DNA of 13,409 nucleotides from Marinilabilia sp. UBA5340 (GTDB taxonomy: Bacteria > Bacteroidota > Bacteroidia > Bacteroidales > Marinilabiliaceae): NCBI GenBank assembly GCA_002411085.1, contig DHQK01000187.1:667-14075 (forward strand), read 5' to 3'. Each line of letters starts with the position of its first letter. Positions within the stretch are counted from its first letter, which is position 1. Under the pieces are notes generated by a model that saw nothing but the letters and a program-made list of their open reading frames with translations, did not search any database and had not been told where the DNA came from. Shown here piece after piece: positions 5,844-13,409 of this stretch. Position numbers and translations under genes: made by a program.

Positions 5844-6881
5844 ATGAAGTACCTTTTTACATTTTCCGTTCTCTGCTTTCTGCTTAATATTCCATCTTTT
5901 TCAGCACCATTGCAGGAAGTTCATCGATCAACAAAAAAATACGAAAACATTAAAACCATTGATGTCAAAGGAGATTTTTGCAAAGTGATCCTGCAACCTT
6001 CTGAATCAACTCAGATTGTTGTCAATAGTTTTATCGAGGCCTCCAAGGCTATTGATGGTTTTGGCATAAAAGACCAGACTGATGGAGAAAAGCTTTCTAT
6101 TTCGGTGATGGTTCCCAGTGAACACGTTTCTACCAAATCGGGTGAGATAGTTATTAACATTCCTCAAAACACCGAAGTAAAGATCAAAACAACCTCAGGC
6201 TATATTGAAGCCCTCAATATTGTGGATTGCGAAATAGACGCACACGCCTCTTATGGCAAAATCAACACAAAAAATACCACAGGCGATTTTACATTAAAAA
6301 CGTCGACAGGGGGTATCACGGTCAATACGATGAAAGGGGATATGTCCGCCACATCTACCAAAGGAAGCATTGAGTTATCAAATATAGATGGACATACGAC
6401 AGTAGTAACCGACGCCGGAGACCTTATCCTTAAAAACATGAAAGGAAAGATCAGCACTCAAAGCAATACCGCTCCACAAAACATCACCAACCTGAATGGT
6501 GACCTGATGCTCAGAACCTCATCAGGAGAGATTACCCTAAATGATATTGAAGGTGTTATTGAAACAGCCAATGACGACGGAGATGTATGGATCACTGATT
6601 TTAAAGGGACAATGCGATTGATTTCGATTTCAGGAAACCTGGTCGGGAAAAATATTCTACTTACCGGAAACACTTACTTCGAAACGACCAAAGGCCGGAT
6701 TGAGATGGAGTTGAAGAATGATCTTCACCAATTGTCATTCGACCTGAATTCAAATTATGGATTCCTTTACATTCCCGGAAAGTCTAAAAAGAAGAGACTT
6801 AAATCCGGCAATGGTCCCATCTTAATTTCAACATCAAGCAACAATGGTGCTCAGCGATTTTCTCTGGTTGAAGAGGAATAG
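5844..6881 (+). CDS. Exported DUF4097-type beta-repeat protein
   Basis: A 345-residue protein with a clear signal peptide (hydrophobic residues 4-18, likely cleavage after SFSA at about residue 21). The mature part has a short N-terminal beta region, then from about residue 125 to 270 a series of roughly 20-residue imperfect repeats. Each repeat carries a T/S-x-x-G-x-I core, such as TTSGYIE, ASYGKIN, TSTGGIT, TSTKGSIE, TDAGDLI, TSSGEIT and TANDDGDVW. This is the pattern of DUF4097 (bactofilin-like right-handed beta-helix) proteins, which are usually exported or membrane-associated and often lie near anti-sigma factors. None is present here. Function is unknown; a passive structural or surface role is possible. 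The C-terminus is polar, without an anchor or a clear secretion signal. The ATG at 5844 is the only one giving a signal peptide. The gene is divergent from the S37 peptidase and convergent with the giant gene. Confidence 0.82.
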   Translation: MKYLFTFSVLCFLLNIPSFSAPLQEVHRSTKKYENIKTIDVKGDFCKVILQPSESTQIVVNSFIEASKAIDGFGIKDQTDGEKLSISVMVPSEHVSTKSGEIVINIPQNTEVKIKTTSGYIEALNIVDCEIDAHASYGKINTKNTTGDFTLKTSTGGITVNTMKGDMSATSTKGSIELSNIDGHTTVVTDAGDLILKNMKGKISTQSNTAPQNITNLNGDLMLRTSSGEITLNDIEGVIETANDDGDVWITDFKGTMRLISISGNLVGKNILLTGNTYFETTKGRIEMELKNDLHQLSFDLNSNYGFLYIPGKSKKKRLKSGNGPILISTSSNNGAQRFSLVEEE

Positions 6882-6911
6882 CACCTTAACTTGTCACCTA
6901 TATTTTTTCAA

Positions 6912-7046
6912 AGAGGTTGTCCCAGGAGTCTTTATATTAGCTTTATTTGTTTTCATGAAATCTTTATGATTTCCTCGATTGAAATTCTTCACTGCAGAAG
7001 AATGACAAAAGATACGAAACTAATGACTCTTGGGACAACCTGCTTT
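6912..7046. repeat. Palindromic intergenic repeat, copy 2 (possible bidirectional terminator)
   Basis: AGGTTGTCCCAGGAGTC (6914-6930) pairs with GACTCTTGGGACAACCT (7025-7041): 17 bp with one G-T pair. About four A/T-G/C pairs extend it outward after a 1-base bulge (to 6910 and 7046). The loop contains a second perfect palindrome, ATTCTTC (6984-6990) with GAAGAAT (6997-7003), and ATTCTTC-N11-ATGACA, which recurs reversed in the copy at 696-778. It sits between two convergent genes, where it could end both transcripts. No transposase or obvious target duplication was seen. Confidence 0.55.
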
Positions 7047-7073
7047 TATTCAGAAGTTCGCCAAAAATTCCTC

Positions 7074-10000
7074 TTACTTTCCTGCATTTCCTTTTCCGGA
7101 ATTATCACTTTTTTTCCCGGTCGACTGAGATCCTTTTGACTTTGTTGTACCAGGTTTTGCCGCCATTGATGTTTCAGGCCCTTTCTTTTTGCGTCGTTCC
7201 AGTTCTTTAAGCACTGCATATTTAGCAGCAGCGATGGTCTCACGATTCACCTTCTCGGTAATGCGTCCTTTCAGCAAATCATCAAACTCAATATAACCAT
7301 CCATCAACAGCAATTGTGTAATCATATTATTAATCATAGTCTCGTCACTATATCCCTTTGCCTCATAAAGTTTAGACGAATCCTCGAGAAATTCCTGTGC
7401 AAAATCCGGGTAGTTGGGCAAACTCATCAACTCATTACAGGTTTCTCCAAAACTACTGAGTTCAATATTTAAATTCGGGGTGACCAACAGCGGGCTAAAC
7501 TCTGTTTTCTTATCCTTGGGACAGAACATATTCACCCCATTCAGGTCTACCGAAACTGAAGGATCGTCCATCCTCACAAATTCTGCTTTCATCATCTTAT
7601 CCAACTGATAAAGATAGAAGTTATACCGCCAAAGCTCGTTACTGCTCTGTCCGTTGGTAAAGATGTGCTTATACTTTTCGCGTACGGTCTTTCTTACAAA
7701 ATTCTTCTTCTCGTTAATTTCACTGCTGTCAGCCCTCAATTCTTTGATAAGCCTGGTAAGAGATTGTGCCGCCTTTTGAGGCCCCATAATCTCTTTTCCC
7801 TTTTTACCAATCTCAGTAGAAACAATACCGCATTCAATTTTGGATCCTTCTCCCTTTCCGTCGGCTCCACCACTAAGCACATCGACCAACTGATAACGTT
7901 GCTCAATTTGCCCTTCCTGAGCAATAAATGGCTGGCCTGCAGGAGTACTAGCCAATGAATCGAAGATAGAACTAAAAATTTTACGTGAAAGAATCACTTC
8001 TTTCAACTGCTCATTTAATTCAACAACCGCAACAAAACGATTCTTAACAATGTCAAATTTAACTTCATTCACAAGCCATTCTCCATCTTCAAAGGGAATA
8101 TGCTTACCCGCAAAAATCTGATTCACCACTTTCTCAACATCAATCTTGTCCATAAGCTTATAGGATGAGGCGAGATAGTATTTACCGTCTTTGGGATCAA
8201 TCTCCCAATCAAGCACATCATCCAGATAGTTACCATGTTGAGAAAGCATTTCCACAATATTTTTGTCGGCGGTATAGCGGGAAAGGGTACGCTGGAAGTG
8301 AGGCCCATCCTGACTGGTAGCCTTTTCCTTTCGCTCTCCATGCGAATCTATATAAAGCAGGAAGTTTTCAGGATTGCTGACCCTGGTAATACCCGCTTCT
8401 TCTTTTGAATAGTTATGTGCAGTCAGAATAATGTCAATTTTATATGGCATTTGAATTTCACACAGGCCACTGATGGTACTTCGCGAATTAAGGTCATCCA
8501 CATTACTGTCGGCACTACTTTCAAACAGGTACTTATAATATTTGATATACTCCGGATCGAAATCTGTAACTCTGCTAAAATCACCCTCTTCAGTTCCAAA
8601 ACCATACAAATTCCCTTCCTTATCGCGGAAAACATGGAACATATCACCGGCAATGTTTTTAATAGAACGAACCCCCGGCAAATTCTGCCTCAACCACTTA
8701 AGCGTAAGCCCGGCCAGCATTTCCGATTTGCCCACCCCACTATCTCCGTCCACTTCAACCACGAAGATTGAACCATCTTCCAATTCTATGGCAAACAGTG
8801 ACCCATGTTTGGGAATACCCCCCATCTCTTTCACTCGCTCATTCATCATGGTCAACCATGGCTTCTTGATATCGCCAAAATAATCGGCTTCTTTGCGCAA
8901 TGGGGTAACCAGCGTTTTGATATTGCCACGCGGGCCTTTTATATCGAAATACCCAACCTGTGGGAAAGAAATCACTTTTTCGGGTGCACCCAAAAGAAGA
9001 AATACATCCGGTACAAAATTTTCAGCTTCCCTCAGCGAGATGTCTTTATATTGCGTAAGGCGGAAAAAGTCTGTCAGATATTTAATATATCCTTTCTGGA
9101 AGATAATAAGCTGGGTCACCACCCCGTTTTTCATGATTTTGCACCGATAATCATCCGGATCCATATTGGCTACAAAGCGAGCCACCCTTCTTTCAAAAAA
9201 CTTTGAATCAGGCTTGGTCGAAAGTGCTTTGATGTAGTCGTTCATCGACTTGGAGCGATTCATGTCCAGCAAGTACATGGGTTCATTGTCGCTGCGATCA
9301 ATTTTGTGGAAAGGATATTCCCGCTTCTTTGCATCTGTTGAAATACGGGTGTGTCGTTGAACTGATTGCTCCACGGAAATCACGCCGCATTTTGTCATCA
9401 CATCATTGATCCAGCTCAGCGAACCGCCATCGAATTCTTTTAAGGTTTTGTCCTTAATTTCAAAATTACGATACAGCGTAACACCATGTTGAATCATCTC
9501 ATTAACAGCACTGTTCTGCCGTCTGAAATAGGTATCCAAAACCTTTATCAAGGTATGGGTATATTTATGATAATAATCTGTTCCTTTGGAAAGATTTTGC
9601 AGGAGCACCAGAAAACCAACTACCTTATGAGTTACATCTGCCAGCCGGGTTTCATCAACTTTGATATCTTTCTTTCTAAGAATATAATTCATGATATCAT
9701 CAACCTCACGAGGCAGTATATCTGTCAGAATATTTTCTGTAAAAATCTTCAAGTCCGCATCATGAGCATTGTTTATTTGCTCCTGAAGAAATTGCAACTT
9801 ATTGGTTACCTGATTAAAGAAACTATCGTCGTTTTGAAGAAGATAAAGATACAGCACCCGGTCACTATAGGACAAATCATTTTGGGAAACGCGTTTCTTC
9901 ACTACATCGGCGATAAACCCAAGGCTCCGGGCAGAAATGCCAATTTCAGCAAACTTCCCATCCTGTCGTAGTCGCTCAACAAAATGACTAACATACCTTT

Positions 10001-13000
10001 CGAGGTCAAGATCTTTAATCTCAAGTCCCGTAACCTCTTCAAAAAGGTCGCACGCTATACGAATAATCTCCCGACGACTGGGCTCAATCGTTGGCTGTTC
10101 AAACGGCAGGTTAAAATGCAACAAAATTTCCTGTATATGCTTTTTCAAAACCACATTGACACCTTCCAGACGGGCCACATCCATGTAAAAATCGCCACTG
10201 GCCTGCAGGGTAAGAATTTTCATTTTGGTATCTGAAAACAACAGGCGTTCCATCTCAATCAGGATCTCGCGCATAATGTTCTTCTCCTCCGGATCATCAA
10301 GCACAAAATGATTGGGATGAAAGGTCTTTTTATTGTTGATGTATTTTAAAATGGTGGCTTTACTAAACCTGGAAGCCACAATATTGAAATTAAGGTTTCT
10401 AAGCTGGGGAATCTTCTTATATATTTGAGGAAGAAGGTTCTCATAGATTTTTGTAAATGCACGACTGCGAATAAAAGCTTCCACATCTCGACAATCGCCC
10501 ACATCTCCCTGAAATTCAATCACTGAGTTTTTGGAATCACCAATAGTGGTAATAGAAACTCCACTTACCTGTGGAGATGCATGGTAAAGAGAACGGTTTT
10601 CATTAATCAGCAATGAATGATTAACCTTCTTGGACAAACTCCGGATATTAGCATAGTCAGCAAAAACAGTATTCAAAAAATCGGAATTTTCTCCAGGATT
10701 CAGAATCCTATTCATCAGCACTGACACTTCTTCCTGAGGCTTTTCTTTCCTTGCTTTTTGAAGTTGTTTCCAATAACTTAAAAACAGTTGAAAGGCAGTT
10801 CGGACTTCCTGCTCAAAAACTTGGTAACTTGCGGGGGTTCCTTCAATGTATCCGCCCAACGAAAATCGAACAACCCCGGTTCGATAAGGTAATGCAGAAA
10901 TTCCTCTTTCCCCGGCAATTTTCCTGGCAAAATCCTCCAAATCATTATAGCTCCCAAAATTTTTAAAAAGGAAATTGAACAGATAAGATCCATCTGATTT
11001 AATTACGGATACATCCTCTACTCCAAGCTCCTTAATCACCTCTTCGGCAATTTTGCCGGCCATTTTTAATCTCAGGTTCGATTCAGTCCTGAAATTCTTA
11101 TTGATCCTGAATTGGTTCAACCCTTTTACAAGTTCTCCGCCATAATAAATATAAAAAGGAACATCCTTGTATTTAAAGTCATCAGGAAGCCCCAGAATAT
11201 CAAGTTTAGCCAACGAGACCAATTCATCCAAAAGGAAAAGGTGCATCGGACTCCCCTCAAAACCAGCCCGAACAGGATCACCTGTTGCGGTCTTATTCTT
11301 TACATCTCCAGATACTGCATTGGCTACAAACTTTTCGATCTGATTGACAACCCGGCTTCTGGAGGCATCTTTGGGCAATGTGGCTTCCAATTTATCTTTT
11401 AAAGCTTTGGATTTCAAACCTATTTCCAATACCGAATTAAGAAAATACAAAGAACTACTGTTTCCGCGTGCAGCCTGATTCCGCTGACGCGAATAATCAA
11501 TCACTTCCTTCATACCAGGTGTGGCAACCAATGCCCCAAGACGGTCACCCGATCCGGCAAGATTTTTTGTAGTCGAAAGCGAAGAAACAGCCCGGATCTT
11601 CGAGTAAACATTCTCGTTATTGAAGATGTAGCGTGAAATAGATCTCCATTTGGGCATCAGCTCTTCTTTCACTTTTACACTATCAGTATAGGCTTCATCA
11701 AGCAGAAGTGTAATTTTACTACTATTGATAAACCTGAGAAATTCAATAAGATTCTCCCGGTTAAAGTCACTGTAGCCGGTAGGATTGGATGGATCGTTGA
11801 TAATAATGGTCACGTTTTCACAGAACCTATCCCATAAATTTCCACTTGCATCAAAAAGCTGCAAAGTGTTTTTGATACGGGAAAGCTTTGTCAGCAAACG
11901 TTCGTAATCGATTCGCTGATCATCAAGGTTTTCTATCTCGATATCGAAGGGATTGATATAGAATTTATCGTCCGAAAAAAGGTCGGTATATTCCCAGGCC
12001 AAGACCTTATTGTATATAATGTAGGGTTTAGGACTTCTGTCTCTGTAAAACAGCAAATCCCGTATAATCATCTGGACATCATCCGAGATAGAAGTCTTAT
12101 CGAGATTCCCTAAATCGCTAATAAAACCCTTAATTACTTTTTGATCTTCTTCGTTTAGGTTTTCAAAATCCTTGTATACTCCCAAGTCAATCAGCACATT
12201 GCGGAACCGTCCTTTATTATCCGACTCATTATCCACTTTGGTGATATACTTCTGGTATTTCTCCATGAAGAGATTAACCCCAAAGTTTTTATGAAAATGA
12301 TTATGAAGAGTTCGTTTATAGTTATCAGGAATAAAATTGATTATGGTTTTGCAACGATCAAGAATTTTATCATCCATGGGCTTGATCTCTCTTTGCAAAA
12401 GAAACTCCCCGTAAGTACGTATCTGATTTCGGCCTCCCCCTTCAAGAATCGTCGCTATCTGAACCGCTGGAGTATCAGAATAAAAATACTTGCGGATACG
12501 ATCTTCAAAAGTATTAATCAATTCTTTATTCTGGGTTTCCCGCTTTTGAGGTGAAGCGGTATTTTGGATAAACTGAATAAAATCCCGAAGTCTGGCCAAT
12601 GAATATCTGTCTTTCAGAATCTGTCTGGAAAAAGAGTCGAATTTAAAGAGATTGGTATTTTTCAACTGGTCATTTACCTGTCCCAGCTGCTCTTTTTTTA
12701 TTTCATCCAATTCCTGATTGTAATCATCAATCTTTTGATCCAGGAACACTTTAAATTCCTCCAGATTTTTCTGATTCACGTTTTCCAGAATCAACCTCAG
12801 ATTGAGCTGTGTGTTGGCAGGAGCTCCCAACTTCCTGGTATGAACTTTATTCAAAGTATTTATCAACCCATTGTGAAAACTAAATACCAAAGAAGTATTT
12901 GATGCATGGGATTCAGGGGAGTCATCTACTACAACAATCCTGGAAATAAGAGGAAACCACCTGGAACCGGCAAACATGTTTTTGCGCATGTGTTTCACTT

Positions 13001-13409
13001 TCACCACAAAAACACTGGAGGTGTAATCCTGCATCTGCTCGTATAGCTTGTCTCCGCTGATATTCTCAACCACACGTACTGAGTCATGTCCCAATACTTC
13101 ACCTTTAATCAGTCCCACTGCGGTATCACTGTTCCCCGACACCACTGTCCTAATCAGCCCATTGAGCCCTTTAAAATTAACGGCCCATTCGGTACGATGA
13201 AGGAAATTGCTTTTTTCGGCCTTAGTTGTATAATGGGTACTCTGATTAATCATTTGTTCCAGGGTATCCATCAGGTAGTTCCAGTGTGCCTCATCAATAT
13301 CTCCAATCACCCCGATTACATCCCTGAAACGACGCAATTCAACAGGAGCATCCCCAATAATAACTTTCGCAAGAAACTCAATAGTTTGTTCAGTTACCGG
13401 AGGAGTACC
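7074..13409 (-). CDS. Giant aminotransferase / HPrK-PEPCK-like P-loop fusion protein (5' end outside window)
   Basis: At least 2111 codons, open to the window edge, so the start is missing; numbering here begins at the edge. I recognise no named protein. Residues ~1-430 are mostly helical with a likely coiled coil near 215-245. Residues ~480-900 form a fold-type I PLP aminotransferase-like domain: NPTG (Asn542), DEAY (Asp571, Tyr574), STTK with PLP lysine Lys615, GDRLG (Arg623) and RFSLGG (Arg848). Spacings from Asn to Arg623 match aspartate aminotransferase closely. Residues ~900-1480 are helical and unassigned. Residues 1555-1563 (GDSGVGKSE) read like the HPr kinase Walker A, with AGDMFHV (Asp1589) and an acidic/aromatic stretch resembling PEP carboxykinase after it. 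The last ~42 residues are Lys/Gly/Ser-rich and probably disordered. No signal peptide or membrane segment is visible, suggesting a cytoplasmic protein. Activity, substrate and regulation are unknown; either domain could be regulatory rather than catalytic. Confidence 0.75.
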   Translation of the reverse strand, partial: GTPPVTEQTIEFLAKVIIGDAPVELRRFRDVIGVIGDIDEAHWNYLMDTLEQMINQSTHYTTKAEKSNFLHRTEWAVNFKGLNGLIRTVVSGNSDTAVGLIKGEVLGHDSVRVVENISGDKLYEQMQDYTSSVFVVKVKHMRKNMFAGSRWFPLISRIVVVDDSPESHASNTSLVFSFHNGLINTLNKVHTRKLGAPANTQLNLRLILENVNQKNLEEFKVFLDQKIDDYNQELDEIKKEQLGQVNDQLKNTNLFKFDSFSRQILKDRYSLARLRDFIQFIQNTASPQKRETQNKELINTFEDRIRKYFYSDTPAVQIATILEGGGRNQIRTYGEFLLQREIKPMDDKILDRCKTIINFIPDNYKRTLHNHFHKNFGVNLFMEKYQKYITKVDNESDNKGRFRNVLIDLGVYKDFENLNEEDQKVIKGFISDLGNLDKTSISDDVQMIIRDLLFYRDRSPKPYIIYNKVLAWEYTDLFSDDKFYINPFDIEIENLDDQRIDYERLLTKLSRIKNTLQLFDASGNLWDRFCENVTIIINDPSNPTGYSDFNRENLIEFLRFINSSKITLLLDEAYTDSVKVKEELMPKWRSISRYIFNNENVYSKIRAVSSLSTTKNLAGSGDRLGALVATPGMKEVIDYSRQRNQAARGNSSSLYFLNSVLEIGLKSKALKDKLEATLPKDASRSRVVNQIEKFVANAVSGDVKNKTATGDPVRAGFEGSPMHLFLLDELVSLAKLDILGLPDDFKYKDVPFYIYYGGELVKGLNQFRINKNFRTESNLRLKMAGKIAEEVIKELGVEDVSVIKSDGSYLFNFLFKNFGSYNDLEDFARKIAGERGISALPYRTGVVRFSLGGYIEGTPASYQVFEQEVRTAFQLFLSYWKQLQKARKEKPQEEVSVLMNRILNPGENSDFLNTVFADYANIRSLSKKVNHSLLINENRSLYHASPQVSGVSITTIGDSKNSVIEFQGDVGDCRDVEAFIRSRAFTKIYENLLPQIYKKIPQLRNLNFNIVASRFSKATILKYINNKKTFHPNHFVLDDPEEKNIMREILIEMERLLFSDTKMKILTLQASGDFYMDVARLEGVNVVLKKHIQEILLHFNLPFEQPTIEPSRREIIRIACDLFEEVTGLEIKDLDLERYVSHFVERLRQDGKFAEIGISARSLGFIADVVKKRVSQNDLSYSDRVLYLYLLQNDDSFFNQVTNKLQFLQEQINNAHDADLKIFTENILTDILPREVDDIMNYILRKKDIKVDETRLADVTHKVVGFLVLLQNLSKGTDYYHKYTHTLIKVLDTYFRRQNSAVNEMIQHGVTLYRNFEIKDKTLKEFDGGSLSWINDVMTKCGVISVEQSVQRHTRISTDAKKREYPFHKIDRSDNEPMYLLDMNRSKSMNDYIKALSTKPDSKFFERRVARFVANMDPDDYRCKIMKNGVVTQLIIFQKGYIKYLTDFFRLTQYKDISLREAENFVPDVFLLLGAPEKVISFPQVGYFDIKGPRGNIKTLVTPLRKEADYFGDIKKPWLTMMNERVKEMGGIPKHGSLFAIELEDGSIFVVEVDGDSGVGKSEMLAGLTLKWLRQNLPGVRSIKNIAGDMFHVFRDKEGNLYGFGTEEGDFSRVTDFDPEYIKYYKYLFESSADSNVDDLNSRSTISGLCEIQMPYKIDIILTAHNYSKEEAGITRVSNPENFLLYIDSHGERKEKATSQDGPHFQRTLSRYTADKNIVEMLSQHGNYLDDVLDWEIDPKDGKYYLASSYKLMDKIDVEKVVNQIFAGKHIPFEDGEWLVNEVKFDIVKNRFVAVVELNEQLKEVILSRKIFSSIFDSLASTPAGQPFIAQEGQIEQRYQLVDVLSGGADGKGEGSKIECGIVSTEIGKKGKEIMGPQKAAQSLTRLIKELRADSSEINEKKNFVRKTVREKYKHIFTNGQSSNELWRYNFYLYQLDKMMKAEFVRMDDPSVSVDLNGVNMFCPKDKKTEFSPLLVTPNLNIELSSFGETCNELMSLPNYPDFAQEFLEDSSKLYEAKGYSDETMINNMITQLLLMDGYIEFDDLLKGRITEKVNRETIAAAKYAVLKELERRKKKGPETSMAAKPGTTKSKGSQSTGKKSDNSGKGNAGK

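Noticed and set aside
6251..6673. Two minus-strand frames inside the DUF4097 gene
   Set aside because: They are mirror frames of the repetitive beta-repeat coding sequence, without signal or family likeness.
6891..7139. 82-codon + strand frame
   Set aside because: It is made mostly of the palindromic element and overlaps the end of the giant gene.
9486..9971. 161-codon open frame on the + strand
   Set aside because: It lies wholly inside the giant gene on the opposite strand, has no recognisable motif, and its composition is that of an antisense shadow.
13335..13337. TTG as the start codon of the giant gene
   Set aside because: The frame stays open and coding-like for 24 more codons to the window edge, so this is only the first start-like codon in a truncated gene.
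1..13409. CRISPR array, insertion sequence or phage module
   Set aside because: I found no regularly spaced direct repeats, transposase, integrase or phage structural gene.

Overview
The window looks like chromosome of a Bacteroidota bacterium, probably an anaerobic or microaerophilic member of the Bacteroidales/Marinilabiliales. This rests on moderately AT-rich DNA, several sequences matching the Bacteroidota -7 promoter box TAnnTTTG, A-rich leaders with little Shine-Dalgarno signal, and gene families I associate with this phylum (DUF4097 proteins, S37-type peptidases, flavin reductase-rubredoxin fusions). I see no transposase, phage gene, CRISPR array, tRNA or rRNA.

Layout: (1) 14-685 (+) is a flavin reductase-rubredoxin fusion, followed by a palindromic intergenic repeat. 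(2) 998-2227 (+) is an ATP-grasp-like protein that converges, with one base between stop codons, on a patatin-like phospholipase at 2229-3137 (-). (3) 3348-3542 (-) and 3831-4112 (-) are two small cytoplasmic proteins, each with its own intrinsic terminator. The first resembles the Cse60 family. (4) 4113-4470 has no protein gene but carries a promoter for the 93-aa gene and a candidate ~110-nt small RNA on the + strand, ending in a strong terminator. (5) A secreted S37-type peptidase (4471-5751, -) and an exported DUF4097 beta-repeat protein (5844-6881, +) diverge from a short intergenic region. (6) A second palindromic element (6912-7046) separates the DUF4097 gene from the last gene, which occupies nearly half the window.

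The main object of interest is that last gene (7074 to the window edge, -). At least 2111 codons are visible, open across the right edge, so the true start is not in the window. It carries a fold-type I PLP aminotransferase-like domain with the classical active-site residues. About 700 residues further on is a P-loop that reads like HPr kinase / PEP carboxykinase, and the protein ends in a basic low-complexity tail. I do not know a characterised protein with this architecture, and its role cannot be read from the window.

The other genes look like independent transcription units: almost every neighbouring pair is separated by a terminator, a promoter or a change of strand. I see no multi-gene operon and no clear shared pathway.
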